64,000 nt of DNA. It comes from Chitinophagaceae bacterium (GTDB taxonomy: Bacteria; Bacteroidota; Bacteroidia; Chitinophagales; UBA10324). Position numbers and translations under genes: made by a program. The notes below the pieces were generated by a model. It was given only the letters and a program-made list of their open reading frames with translations, searched no databases and was not told where the DNA came from. Location: NCBI GenBank assembly GCA_016717285.1, contig JADKFU010000002.1, positions 62,001 through 126,000 on the forward strand, given 5' to 3'. This document shows positions 44,283 through 56,400 of the stretch, piece by piece (positions within the stretch are counted from its first letter, which is position 1; each line of letters begins with the position of its first letter).

Positions 44283-45812
44283 ATGAGAAAAAAGATTTTT
44301 ACGCTACTCTCCGGAAGCCTGATGTTGCTCGCAGGCTTTTCAGCACAATCCCAGGAAATCAATAAGGGATGCTTTTACATTCAGGCTTCGGGCTACTATC
44401 GCTACTTCAGCATTGTTCAAACGTACGACGGGGGTTATGTGATTGGGGGATTGGAGACAGGCTTTGCCGGCGGGGTTGATCAGAATTTTTGGGTTTTTAA
44501 AGTAGATGCTGCGGCCAATATTTTGTGGTCGAGTTCCATCGGCACCACGGGAAATGATGGATGTTTCGGAATAATTGAAACAGCAGACCATCATATTGTA
44601 GCAGGAGGATTTGCCGGAAGTTCCGGTAACCAGGATTTTTTCATCCTAAAATATGACGAAAACGGAAACATCCTCTGGAAAAAAAACGTGGATCACGGGG
44701 TTGGAAGTGCAGTCTTCAACTCTGTTACGGAAGCGTCAGATGGTTCATACATTTTAACAGGTGTTAGTCTTTATAATATATTACTTTATAAGATAGACGC
44801 TGAAGGTAACAAAATATGGAGCACGGAAATAAATGACGGTGGTCCATACGCTGCTGTAGCACAGCGTGTCGTGCCTTCCACTGCAGGTGGATATTTGATT
44901 TCAGGATGGGGAATTACTCCGGGTGCCTTTTTTACACATGTAAACGAAGCCGGAGTGATTCAATGGTCCGTTTCTTACAATGCCGGTGTTGGCTATGATG
45001 CCATCCCCCTCTCCAATGGTGGATACCTGATCGGCGGTTATGAATCAGGTACGGGACAACCTCACTCAAATGCATTCGTTACCAGAATTGACAGCAATGG
45101 CAATAAAGTATGGAGTAAAACTTACGGCGGTGATGGATCAGAAACATTCTATGGTTTAGCTCCCACCAGCGACGGTGGATTTATCGGAGTGGGAATCGCA
45201 GACACCGGTGAATTTATTCCGGCAGGAGCGCACGGATTTGTAGCAAAGTGTAACAGCAACGGCGAAATTGAATGGAGTAAAAATATTTATTCTGCGGCAT
45301 TGCTTCAGGATGTCATTCAAACAGCCGATGGCGGTTACGCTCTTCTTGGAAATGGTTCTGTCATAAAGCTCGACGCGAACGGAAACGCTTGCGACGAATG
45401 TTTGCTGGAAGATTTCGGTTCATGGATGGAAGCAGGTGATGTTGCTCCAAAAGTATTACTGAATTACACGGCGAACGACAGTATTTTCGATTCCCCTTAT
45501 TCAGAAGTAAGCGGTGGAACCAAACAGGAATTGTGTATAGTAACCGACATAGAAGAAACTCCGAAGACTGCTTCGTTTTCCATTACTCCGAATCCCGCCG
45601 ATCAGTTCGCAGTTTGCAACTGGCAATCTGAAAACAAAGAAAATATTTGGTTGAAAATTTTTGATGCAACAGGAACATCTGTTTATCAATCCACACTTGT
45701 CCATTCACAATCCGAAATTCTCAACGTTGAGAACTGGAAAAATGGAATGTACTTCTGCAGGTTGCAAGCCGGAAGCAAGATTGTTGCTTTGAAATTTATT
45801 GTTGAGCATTAG
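44283..45812 (+). CDS. T9SS-exported beta-propeller (delta-60 repeat type) protein
   Basis: The 509-residue protein has a signal peptide (SLMLLAGFSAQSQ, then EIN). Residues about 30-380 consist of repeats with the pattern 'T.DGGY...G......D..V.K.D..G...W...' (e.g. QTYDGGYVIGG, GNILWKKN, TSDGGFIGVG, TADGGYALLGNG), which fold as a propeller. A spacer with Cys residues (ACDECLLEDF) precedes a T9SS type A sorting domain: SITPNPADQFAVCNW, WLKIFDATGTSVYQ, WKNGMYFCRLQAGS. It is likely displayed or released at the cell surface. Its 5' neighbour fragment at 43928 is a decayed relative. Confidence 0.9.
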   Translation: MRKKIFTLLSGSLMLLAGFSAQSQEINKGCFYIQASGYYRYFSIVQTYDGGYVIGGLETGFAGGVDQNFWVFKVDAAANILWSSSIGTTGNDGCFGIIETADHHIVAGGFAGSSGNQDFFILKYDENGNILWKKNVDHGVGSAVFNSVTEASDGSYILTGVSLYNILLYKIDAEGNKIWSTEINDGGPYAAVAQRVVPSTAGGYLISGWGITPGAFFTHVNEAGVIQWSVSYNAGVGYDAIPLSNGGYLIGGYESGTGQPHSNAFVTRIDSNGNKVWSKTYGGDGSETFYGLAPTSDGGFIGVGIADTGEFIPAGAHGFVAKCNSNGEIEWSKNIYSAALLQDVIQTADGGYALLGNGSVIKLDANGNACDECLLEDFGSWMEAGDVAPKVLLNYTANDSIFDSPYSEVSGGTKQELCIVTDIEETPKTASFSITPNPADQFAVCNWQSENKENIWLKIFDATGTSVYQSTLVHSQSEILNVENWKNGMYFCRLQAGSKIVALKFIVEH

Positions 45813-46064
45813 ATGTCTGCTTTGACATCATCGAAGCTGTGATCACAGTATCGTGCGGATTTGTGCAAAAACTATTACGATATCAAGTCCGTAAACATGT
45901 TCGGAAAGATTCGGTCTTTTAGCTTTTTGAGATGGCTTCTCGTCAAAGTCAAATGAATTCCGGATAGAAGCTTCTTAGTCTGGGATGGGTCACCGCTCCA
46001 TTCAGGGCTTATCATGAAAAAGCGTCCGCTTAATAATACCTTAATGCCACCGTATAAAATAGTA

Positions 46065-49000
46065 TCAATTTACTATCGCCAACTTTTGAGCTACTATAAT
46101 CCGCCCGATCGAATCATAAATTTTGCATTGATATATCCCTGGTGGATATTCCTTTACATTAATCAACTTCTCTCCGCGAGATAACGATTCTTTGAGGCGT
46201 ACCTGGTTAAGTGAATTAATAATTTCAACGGTAACATGTTCTTCACAGCAATAATCAACATGAATATACTCGCTTGCAGGATTCGGGTAAATGGAGAATA
46301 AGTTTACCGGATCCGATATGCCGGTCGCAATGATGGTAATTTCCTTGCACGTTATTGGGGTATCACAATCACCGTATGCCGTAAGACAAGCTGTATAAAT
46401 TCCATTTGCAGTATAGGTATGATTCGGATTAGGAGCGAAACTCTGCTGACCGTCACCAAACTCCCAAAAATAAAACAATGTATTAATTGCCTGGTTTGTA
46501 AAAAAAACCTGGTTTACATTCGTTGTATATGTAAAATCAGATTCAGTAGAACACTGTAGAGTAACATCCATACAGGTTGTATCATTTACACAAAGACCAT
46601 AGGCAATAAGACAAACATGAAAAGTTCCCAATGAACTATAAGAATGAACAGGACTTGTTATGCTGCTGTTCGTACCATCACCAAAATCCCATAAATAACC
46701 GGTAGCTGATGCTGATGTATTTGTAAACTCAACCTCTAAATCATTTGCTGAACTGGAAAAATTGGCTGCTGCAATGCAATTGACAAATACTGATTTACAT
46801 ACAATTGAATCACCGCATTCATTGTTTGCAATTAAACACACCGTCTTTTCGCCAGGAGAAATATAAGTATGAGCGGGATTTTGTTCCGTTGAAGTAAATC
46901 CATCTCCGAAATCCCAATGAAGCAAGTCTTCAGAAGTTGTATTGTCTTCAAAAGAAACTGTATTTCCGTTTGAAGTATATGTAAAATTTGTATTCGGTAT
47001 TGAGCAATTAAAATTATCACATAAAATTTCTTCAGCCGTAGAATAATATGTGGAATACATGGGAATGTATATAAGTGGAATGGTATCGTAAGTTGATGTA
47101 ATATTTAAATTAGTGATGGAGGGAGTGAGGTTGACGATGTTGCAGACGACAGAATCACTGTAACAGCCGGCATAACCATTTGAATCTGCTTTCAATAGGT
47201 ACGGAAACCAATCTACTGAACCTGTTTCAGTGTACAGTGTAGCAAAACCATTGTCGGCTGTAAAAGCAGGTTTCTGAATACGGGACTTAAAGGGAAATGA
47301 ATATTTTTTAGCATGCAGAAACCCACCCGCTGAATTCAATTTTATGAATTGAGCATCATATTCTCCGCCTGAAAGCACTTGCAGGTTGCCACTTTGTAAT
47401 TCATTGATACCAAATCCGGCATTACCCACTCCGATATCAGCAAGCTTAGCCCATAACATATCCCCATCTTCTTCTAACCTAAGGATGATAGGCTTGGGAA
47501 CATACGATCCTCCAAAACTGGAAGTATTTCCAGTTACAAGAATGTTTCCGTTTGCGGATTCAACAATCCCATAACCGGCATCGGCGGAAGGACCATAATA
47601 CTTTTTTCCCCAGATGGGTACTCCTGCAGCGTCTGACCGAAACACCAGGAGATCATTACTATAGCCGCCGGTTATTAAAAGATCACCGTTTTTTGCTTCA
47701 TATAATTTCGAAGCAAAAGTTGTTTCCGTGTAAGAACGTTTCCATAATGTAAGGCCTGCTTTCGTCAGTTTCAGTACAACTGCTTTTGAATTATCCTGAC
47801 CAGCTATCAAAAGACTTTCATCGCTTGTTTCGATGATATCCGCATAGTTATTTACTGAACCCGAGAACTTTCGTTTCCATAATAACTTACCAATACTGTC
47901 ATATCGGGTTACTGCTAAACCGCTTTCACCGCTTACAATAGCGAAACCTCCATCTCTCGTCGGCGTAACTGACAAGGCCATTCCGCCAGGTGAACCAATC
48001 GTCCAAAGTTCATTCCCTTTAAAATCAGTTCGTATTATCCATGGTGTTAAACCTGCGTTGTTTGAAAGAAGCAAGTACCCGCCATCTCCCATTCGTACGA
48101 CCTGAACCGGCAGAAGATTATTGCCACTTATTCCGCAAAACATAACAAACCGGCTTTGAACCGTGTCATCTATAGATATTGATTGACATTCCGTTGCTGC
48201 ACCACAAGTATTTGAAGTAGTCAGACAAACGGAATATGATCCCACAGAATCAAAAAAATGTACTGATTGAGGCCAGTAAGCATTTTTGCCATCGCCAAAA
48301 TCCCATTTCCAGGATTCATTATTAATGGCATTTGCAGTAAACTCACATTGAAACATTTTCCTTGTTACACTGAAGGTTGCGTCCGGCAGGGAATCAACAA
48401 AAAAATTAATTTCAGCAGTATCCTTGCATTCTCCTTTTGCAATCAGACTTATATTATGAGCACCAGGGTTACTTGTTAAGTAACTTAAGTTTGGTGTCGT
48501 GGTAATTAGTAAATCATCAACGTACCACTTGAAATTCGTTGCGTTTGTGGATGCGTTAATTGCTTCCAACACGCTTCCGCTACAAATTCTTGATGTGCTC
48601 AGGCTAATGCCTGCGTTGGTAACGCAGGTATCTTCGCAAGAATAAATCACTTCATCGGGATAAGGCACCGCAACATAATTGAAGCTGTCAACCTGGGCGT
48701 ATGCTTCCTTATAAATTACCTGGTTAAATGTGGGTAGAATTGCTGACTCTGTACCAAACTCAAAATTTACAGTATCAAGGCACAAAAGGTCCATGTCCAT
48801 ATTGGTCTTCAGCAAGGAAAATTGTCCATCATTATTTACTTCAGCGTAACCGGCGATCCAGAGGTTATTCTCCATCCCAACCTCCACATCAAATAGTCCG
48901 TAATCACTTTCAGGGAATTCATGAATGGAAATCAAATTTCCCTTCTTATCAGTTTTAAACAGGACGTTACAATCGAGAAAAACATTTGATTCGTCAGGCA

Positions 49001-49895
49001 GTTTGCATACAGAAAGCTGGGTTCCACAATTAATGGTAGGGCTATAGTAGTAGTCTATTTTTAAATTATTCCCACTGGTGTCAAACTGCGCTTGCCAAAA
49101 TCGAAATTTTTGGTCTTGGGAGAAATACGAATCACCTGTCACTGTAAGATTACCATTTGAATAAGCCATATCTGCTGGCTCAAAGAAGCCAAAATCTCCG
49201 TATTCCCTGCTCCATAGAATTTCACCATTTTGGTCAATACAAAAGAGGGATATTCCCAGGTCAGCTAAGTTTGAATTGTAGGAATGTCCAAGAATAACGA
49301 AATGGTTTTGGGAGATTTGTAGCATTCTTATTCCGCCCAGAGGTCCAAGTGGATTTTTGTATTGATTCATCCAGATAACATGTCCTGCAGAATCGGTTTT
49401 AGCTATACCGCAATAAGTATCATACTGGCTGTTGCTGGGACCATTAAAAAGAATCAGCAATGAATCTCCATCAACTTCAATCGCATCAATTCCTGTCGAT
49501 AGTAAAGTCCCTTTAAAGAAATCTCTTGACCAAAGCACATTTCCGAGCTGATCAGTTTTAATAACATCCGCGGCGCCCAATCCTCCAAGTAAAATAAAAC
49601 CGCTGTCTTTTGTTGATGCTATATTTACCTGATCAAATTTCTCTTCGATGTCAAACTTCTTTGCCCATATCAATGAATCATTCTTATTAAACCGAAACAA
49701 TGCAAATCGATCTTTGGAAATGGTTGCATCATAAAATGAAAGGAATACCGCACATCCTGAATCAGGTGTTAAACATATCTCGGCATCATAATCAGCCATT
49801 GTCTCAGCATGAAATGCATTTAAATACTTTGCCTGCGTAAAACCGTAATCAGGAAAGAGCAGAAATAAAAATAGGATGAAAGTATTCTTCGACAT
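46065..49895 (-). CDS. Large T9SS-exported protein with propeller repeats and PKD domains
   Basis: The 1276-residue protein has a signal peptide (NTFILFLFLLFPDYGFTQ). Two propeller-like blocks (about 25-410 and 600-960) contain 'G.vlW' and 'DGGY' strands. PKD domains are marked by WKWDFGDGKNAYWPQ (about 530), HWDFGDGFTSTEQNPAHTY, LWDFGDGTNSSITSPVHSY and FWEFGDGQQSFAPNPNHTY (about 1000-1200), each ending in 'Y...G.....CL.A...C'. A T9SS sorting domain closes it (FSIYPNPASEYIHVDYCCEE, YPPGIYQCKIYDS). It is a candidate adhesin or structural surface protein. The ATG start is at 49893-49895; the gene stands alone. Confidence 0.92.
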   Translation of the reverse strand: MSKNTFILFLFLLFPDYGFTQAKYLNAFHAETMADYDAEICLTPDSGCAVFLSFYDATISKDRFALFRFNKNDSLIWAKKFDIEEKFDQVNIASTKDSGFILLGGLGAADVIKTDQLGNVLWSRDFFKGTLLSTGIDAIEVDGDSLLILFNGPSNSQYDTYCGIAKTDSAGHVIWMNQYKNPLGPLGGIRMLQISQNHFVILGHSYNSNLADLGISLFCIDQNGEILWSREYGDFGFFEPADMAYSNGNLTVTGDSYFSQDQKFRFWQAQFDTSGNNLKIDYYYSPTINCGTQLSVCKLPDESNVFLDCNVLFKTDKKGNLISIHEFPESDYGLFDVEVGMENNLWIAGYAEVNNDGQFSLLKTNMDMDLLCLDTVNFEFGTESAILPTFNQVIYKEAYAQVDSFNYVAVPYPDEVIYSCEDTCVTNAGISLSTSRICSGSVLEAINASTNATNFKWYVDDLLITTTPNLSYLTSNPGAHNISLIAKGECKDTAEINFFVDSLPDATFSVTRKMFQCEFTANAINNESWKWDFGDGKNAYWPQSVHFFDSVGSYSVCLTTSNTCGAATECQSISIDDTVQSRFVMFCGISGNNLLPVQVVRMGDGGYLLLSNNAGLTPWIIRTDFKGNELWTIGSPGGMALSVTPTRDGGFAIVSGESGLAVTRYDSIGKLLWKRKFSGSVNNYADIIETSDESLLIAGQDNSKAVVLKLTKAGLTLWKRSYTETTFASKLYEAKNGDLLITGGYSNDLLVFRSDAAGVPIWGKKYYGPSADAGYGIVESANGNILVTGNTSSFGGSYVPKPIILRLEEDGDMLWAKLADIGVGNAGFGINELQSGNLQVLSGGEYDAQFIKLNSAGGFLHAKKYSFPFKSRIQKPAFTADNGFATLYTETGSVDWFPYLLKADSNGYAGCYSDSVVCNIVNLTPSITNLNITSTYDTIPLIYIPMYSTYYSTAEEILCDNFNCSIPNTNFTYTSNGNTVSFEDNTTSEDLLHWDFGDGFTSTEQNPAHTYISPGEKTVCLIANNECGDSIVCKSVFVNCIAAANFSSSANDLEVEFTNTSASATGYLWDFGDGTNSSITSPVHSYSSLGTFHVCLIAYGLCVNDTTCMDVTLQCSTESDFTYTTNVNQVFFTNQAINTLFYFWEFGDGQQSFAPNPNHTYTANGIYTACLTAYGDCDTPITCKEITIIATGISDPVNLFSIYPNPASEYIHVDYCCEEHVTVEIINSLNQVRLKESLSRGEKLINVKEYPPGIYQCKIYDSIGRIIVAQKLAIVN

Positions 49896-50448
49896 TAATA
49901 TAAATTATTGAGGAGAAGCCCTAAGGTAAATAGTTTAAATTAAACCTATGGTCTTTCAAGTGCTGTCTTGAAAAGCATTCATTTTATCATGCAATTATTT
50001 CCATCCAGCCAAATTCTTCCTATGCAACTTTAGAACTAATGCATGTGGAAGGTAGCCACCAAGGTGACGTTTCACTGGTATCGCATTTTGCGATGCCATA
50101 AACCCTACTTCTTCATTTGTAAATTGAAACATGAAACTTTTAGGGGATCGATCAATGTTTCTTTTACCTGCTCTCTTAGCCGAATTGATTTTATCTCTTA
50201 CAGCAATGCAATATCCCTGTCCAACATTACATTTTCATCACCCGGAAAAATTATCTTCCTCATCACAACAACCGGTGATATAACCGGGACCTTATTCATA
50301 AGAATGTGTTATAAGGTGATTAATAAAAACCAAATTGCTTCATTGCTAAACTGTAAAAATTGTTGGGGCATCTTTAAGCCCCAACAATTAAACCATTCAA
50401 CAATGAAGCAATTTTCTAACTCCGGTACTGAATCACTTCAGCAAGCTG
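49896..50448. other. Intergenic stretch with terminator of the giant gene
   Basis: About 550 bases between the PKD protein start and the end of the giant gene, both on the minus strand. The strong hairpin at 50358-50389 terminates the giant gene. A 145-codon plus-strand frame (50043-50480) has no recognisable domain, overlaps the terminator and the giant gene, and is not called. Confidence 0.5.
50358..50389 (-). terminator. Strong intrinsic terminator of the giant surface protein gene
   Basis: A perfect 12-bp stem AATTGTTGGGGC / GCCCCAACAATT with an 8-base loop lies about 60 bases past the stop codon. On the minus strand it is followed by a T-run (TTTTTACAG), as expected for Rho-independent termination in that direction. 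Confidence 0.85.
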
Positions 50449-53400
50449 TTACGGATGCGCTACAAATAATCCAAGACTAACATTGGGTTCCAGTAAATTG
50501 TAATCCTGACCATCAGGTACTCCATCACCTGTAATATCAGAAGTATTATATCCGAAGACAGGGAAGGTAACATCGGGTTCCATCGCATTGAAATCACCGC
50601 CGTCAATGGAACCATTCTGATCTACATCTCCGCTGTAGATTGCCCAGATTCCGTCAATGAAGGTCATCTGAGGATTAGGATTGAATGGATCAGGGTATGC
50701 TTGTGTAACGTCCGTTGAAAAATCATAGTCGATCATCGAACTGCTAAAGGTCACTGCCGATGCACTCCAGGTTTCAAGTGTATTTCTATGAGTGATCGCT
50801 ATGTAGTAGGAATTGCCGATTACAGAAGCGGGGAAGGTACATGAAAGTGTTCCGTCAGTTTGTAATATTCCTTTGAAGGTGGCGAATACTATGGATGGTG
50901 TGCCGCTGTCGTGCAAAGCGATTACAACTGTATCAACATTCGTAGACAATGGATTTGCGTCCACACCTGAATTATACAATACCGGTTTCATCATACCGCC
51001 GGCATCATAATATCCCTGGATGTAAAATTTCAGGTCCAGCGTAGCAAAGCAGGTGTTTACCGTTACGTTGAAGCTGCAACTATCGGTGTTCCCATGAATG
51101 TCAGTAACAATATACTTGACTAGCGTAGTGCCATTCGGCAATGTGTCTCCGGGCTCATAGTTGCTAGTAAATGTTGCTATCCCGCAATTGTCTGATGGTG
51201 TAGGAGGAATCCAGCTCGCGATGCTGTCGCACGTTACAATATCTGACGGGCAACCCATTAAAGTTGGTGACTCATCGTCTGTAACTGTTACTTGTTGATA
51301 GCAGGTATCTGCATTGCCGCATGCATCGGTAGCGATCCACATTACAGTAGTATTACCTACAGCAAAGCCGGTACCCGGATGATTATTGGTAATAGAGATG
51401 GCGCTGCAATTATCCGAAGTGATTGGATTATGAAGTGTGATAATCGCACTGCACAGGGTGGCATCATTGCTAACGGTGGTATCATTTGGACAAACGATCA
51501 CAGGATCAGTAGTGTCTTCAACAGTAAATGTTGCACTTGTAGTTGAAAAGTTACCGCAAGCATCGGTAGCTGTAAATGTTACGGTAGCAAAACCAGTAGC
51601 TCCGCAATCATTACTCAAAGCAGAATAATTATTACTCCACACCACACCACTGCATGCATCAGAAGCCGAAGCACCACCATTAGCAGCAAGCCATGAATTG
51701 AGATCACTAGTGTTACCACTTCCATCGCACTCAACGGTGAGTGAAGCAGCAGGTGTTCCGATAATGGGATCAGTAGTGTCTTCAATTGTAAATGTTGCTG
51801 TTGTAGTTGAGAAGTTACCGCAATCATCGGTAGCAGTAAAAGTTACGGTAGCAAAACCAGTAGCTCCGCAATCATTACTTAAAGCAGAATAATTATTACT
51901 CCACACCACACCACTGCAGCCGTCAGAAGCCGAAGCACCACCATTAGCAGCAAGCCATGAATTGAGATCGCTAGTGTTACCGCTTCCATCACATTCAATG
52001 GTGAGTGAAGCAGCAGGTGTTCCGATAATGGGATCAGTAGTGTCTTCAACAGTAAATGTTGCACTTGTAGTTGAGAAGTTACCGCAATCATCGGTAGCAG
52101 TAAAAGTTACGGTAGCAAAACCAGTAGCTCCGCAATCATTACTCAAAGCAGAATAATTATTACTCCACACCACACCACTGCAGCCGTCAGAAGCCGAAGC
52201 ACCACCATTGGTAGCAAGCCATGAATTGAGATCACCAGTGTTACCGCTTCCATCACACTCAACGGTGAGAGAAGAAGCAGGTGTTCCGATAGTAGGATCG
52301 ATAGTGTCTTCAATGGTAAATGTTGCTGTTGTAGTTGAGAAGTTACCACAATCATCAGTTGCTGTAAAAGTTACGGTAGCAAAACCAGTAGCTCCGCAAT
52401 CATTACTCAAAGCAGAATAATTATTACTCCACACCACACCGCTGCAGGCATCAGAAGCCGAAGCGCCACCATTGGTAGCAAGCCATGAATTGAGATCACC
52501 AGTGTTACCACTTCCATCACATTCAACGGTGAGTGAAGCGGCAGGTATTCCAATTAAAGGATCGGTAACATCACTGACAACAATTACCTGCAAACAAGTA
52601 GCGAAATTTCCATTCGCATCCTGTGCTTTCCAGGTACGATTAATTGTATAGTTACCAATACAACTTCCGGGTACGATTACATCTGTATAGCTGATGGACG
52701 GATCTGAATCGCAATTATCCGTTGCTGTAGCCATTCCCGTATTCGAAGAATCACTCGATTCATCACATGCAATACCTGTATTACCAGGACAAATAATCAA
52801 AGGTTTAACGGTGTCTTCAATCGTTACATCATAGTTGGTTGATGCTAATGCAGTGCAGTTAAATTCATTAGAGTAGTTTACAGAGACTGTTCCAAAACCG
52901 GCAGGTCCCCAATTGATAACTATAAAGTCATCAGCCAATGTACCACCTGATGCAATACTTCCTCCAGCTACATTCCAGGTGTACAAACTCTGTCCCGGTT
53001 CAGTATTGTATACTACTCCTGAAGCATTAGGGCACACATAATCATTTCCCATAACAGTTGGAGTAGGCAACGGATTAATAACTACTTCAAAGGGCGCAGA
53101 AGTACCAGTACAGCCGCTGGCAGCAGTATAGGTAACTGTAACAGTTCCCAATCCTGCATCATCCCAATTTATATATACAATGTTGTCTGCAACACTACTG
53201 ATAACACCGCCGGAAACTCCCCAGTCATAACCTGACATTCCTCCTTGTGTAATATATGCTACGTCTTCAGAAAAAGCGCAAACTGTATCTGTTCCGGTTA
53301 CAATTGGGAGTGGAACATCCAGAATAATTACCTCAAAGTTTGCAGATGTTCCTTCACAACCCAGATCATTCGTATAGGTAACACTCACGATTCCAATACC

Positions 53401-56400
53401 TGGAGCGTCCCAGTCGACATATACAATGCTATCAGTCACGTTACTGATAACACCTCCTGATACATTCCAGTTATAATTGGTCATTCCGCTTTCAGTCGTA
53501 TAAATAGAAGCAGTTGTAAATGCGCAAACAGTATCAGAGCCTGATAAAGTTGGTTGGGGAGACTCTAGAATTATTAACTCAAAGTCAGGTGAAGTACCTT
53601 CGCAACCTGCTTCATTGGTATAAGTCACACTCACGATTCCAATACCGGCAGCATCCCAGTCAACATATACAATGCTGTCCATAACGTTACTTATAACACC
53701 ACCTGATATATTCCAATTATAATTGGTCATTCCACTTTCCGTAGTATAAACTGAACCGGTTGTGAATGCGCAAACAGTATCCGCACCTGTTACTGTTGGC
53801 AGGGGAGATTCCAATATAGTCACCTCGAAAGCTGGTGAAGCACCTTCACAACCCGGATCATTGGTGTAGGTAACACTCACGATACCAATACCCGCTGCAT
53901 CCCAATCTATATATACGATGCTATCGGTTACACTACTAATAACTCCACCTGATACATTCCAGTTATAATTGTTCATTCCACCTTCCGTAGTATAAGCTGA
54001 ACCCGTTGTGAATGCGCACACCGTATCAGCGCCTTCAACAGTTGGAAGAGGAGCGTCAATTATTATTACTTCAAAGTTTGCCGATGTATCTGTACAACCT
54101 GTGCTATCAGTATAGATAACCGAAACAATTCCTATTCCTGCTACATCCCAGTCAACCGTTACCACATTAGCAGCCACGTTGGTGATTATGCCGCCTGATA
54201 CATTCCAGTTGTAATCATACATTCCTTCTTCAGTAGTATAAATTGAACCCGTAGTATATGCACAAACCGTATCCGCTCCTGATATGGCGGGAGTAAATGC
54301 AAGGCAGATTCCGTTGCAAATTTCATTAGTCTGAAAGCCAGGTGAACCAGGCTGACTATCCGTTCCATTCTTCAAATAAGGAATATAGGATACCGATCCT
54401 GAAATGGTTGCTCCAACATCTCCGGGAACTGTTGTTCCCCACCAGTTGCAGGTCATGCCGGCATTTAACGTTCCGCCCGCATTTGCATCGAAAACGTTGG
54501 AGTTGCTATTGTCTGCAATTGCATTGTTGTTTGCACTAATCGTTAATGTTTGTCCTCCTTCTGATTCAAGGTACCATCCGTCCGCATTATTGATGATATA
54601 ATTATTATTGAATACACCACTGACATCAGATGAACCAAAACCAAATAAGCTGGTGGTAACATAAACTCCTGTAGCACTGGCATTGCCTTGTCCATCAATT
54701 GTGTTGCCCATAAAAACCGGTGTTACGGCAGCCTGTTGACCTGCGAGCGCCATACCCACCACTACATTATTTACGGTATTGTCCTTTACTACTACATCAC
54801 GATAGGGAGCAAATACCCAGATACCATATCCAGATGCTGTGCTGTTGGAAACAATATTGTTTTTGATGGTGTCTGTTATGCCGCCACTGCTTCCATTATT
54901 ATCTGTATGAATACCGCTGGCTGAACCTGTGACAGTATTGTTTTTGAAGACAGTACCCGTGGAATTGTTTGCTGCTATCGCATCATTACAATCGCTTACC
55001 GTGTTGTTATCAAATATTCCGGTACCTCCAAAGTTGAACATGCCAATGGAAGCTGCCTCTCCCTGTACATTATCTACTGTATTATCATGAAAATTAAACG
55101 AACCTCCAGTGGAAGCATAAGCACCTCTCAGGTAAATATTGTTAAGGGTGACATCGTGTATTTCAAGATTCTGATAAACACCCATTGAATGATTGGTGAT
55201 GATACCGTTTCTGGCATCAATATCAACGCCATCTACTACAACACTGCTGTTGAGTGATGGATTGTCTCCATCAATTGTGAGATCGTGTATCGTTACATTG
55301 CTGGCCTGAACTAAAAATATATTGCTGGCTAATCCTCCACACAACGATCCGCCGCCACACACGGGATTCGAAATTGCTGGAATTACAAAAGTGCTTCCCT
55401 GTCCGGCACCACCGATATTAACTTCTTTATGTACCGTCACATTTTCTATAAAGGTGCCTGAACCTGCATTCAGGTCATCACCATTTGCAGCGAAGTCCAC
55501 TGCATATTGAATGCATCCATACACAACATTGGTAATCGAAGAATTGTCGACGCGTTTGTCATATACAAAAGACGCTGAAGGAACAGTAGCAGGATCTTCG
55601 AGTTGTACATGTATGTTATTATCTGAAAAATTATTCGCGCCATAAATCATTCCTGCATTTGAATCATATCCGAATCCACCTCCTGCAGTAAACAGACCGG
55701 TTTCATTTCCGATGATGGTATTTGCCAACGCACCGGCGCCTCCTATGAAAATGGAATTTCCTGTTGGCGTATTATTGAAATCTATTCCCGCTCCGGCCAG
55801 CAGAATACCGGACGAAACATCGGTATGCGGTGCAACTGTGTTGTATAAATTGTTTGAAATAACATTCCCCTGAATAGTTCCCCATGCTCCATAGCCAAAC
55901 TGAATTCCGTTTTGTGCTATGATACCTGAAACTGATGATCCGATAATACTGTCATTGATCACAATACCTTCTGTTCCCAATTCATTGATGAGTATTCCTG
56001 TTTTCTGATAATCATCCACCTTGCTGTTACTGATTGTTACTGTGTGTGAAAGATTTACATCATAACTGTGATTTACGAATATTCCTTGTCCGCGTTGGTT
56101 ACCATTGACAGATGGAGCATCATGAATGCCGGTTACGCGGCAATCATCGATCAAACCGGATGCTTCAAAATAATAGATGCCTATTAAATTGCTGACATTC
56201 CTGCCGCCGTCGCCATCCACTTTTATGTCGTGGATTTCAACATTGTTTCCAACACCACTTACATATACTATTGGTTGATAAGTACCATTAGCATTGCTCA
56301 CATTGGTTGGCGAAGCAGGAGCCAGGATAGTGGTGGTATTGGTGCTTCCTGATCCAATAATGACCAGTGATTTATTGATCTGAACCTGTTCTGTGTAGGC

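Noticed and set aside
50043..50480. 145-codon plus-strand frame
   Set aside because: It overlaps a strong terminator and the 3' end of the giant gene and shows no domain.
51437..52420. Short frames on both strands in the 264-bp repeats of the giant gene
   Set aside because: They recur with the repeat period and are shadows of the repeat coding frame.
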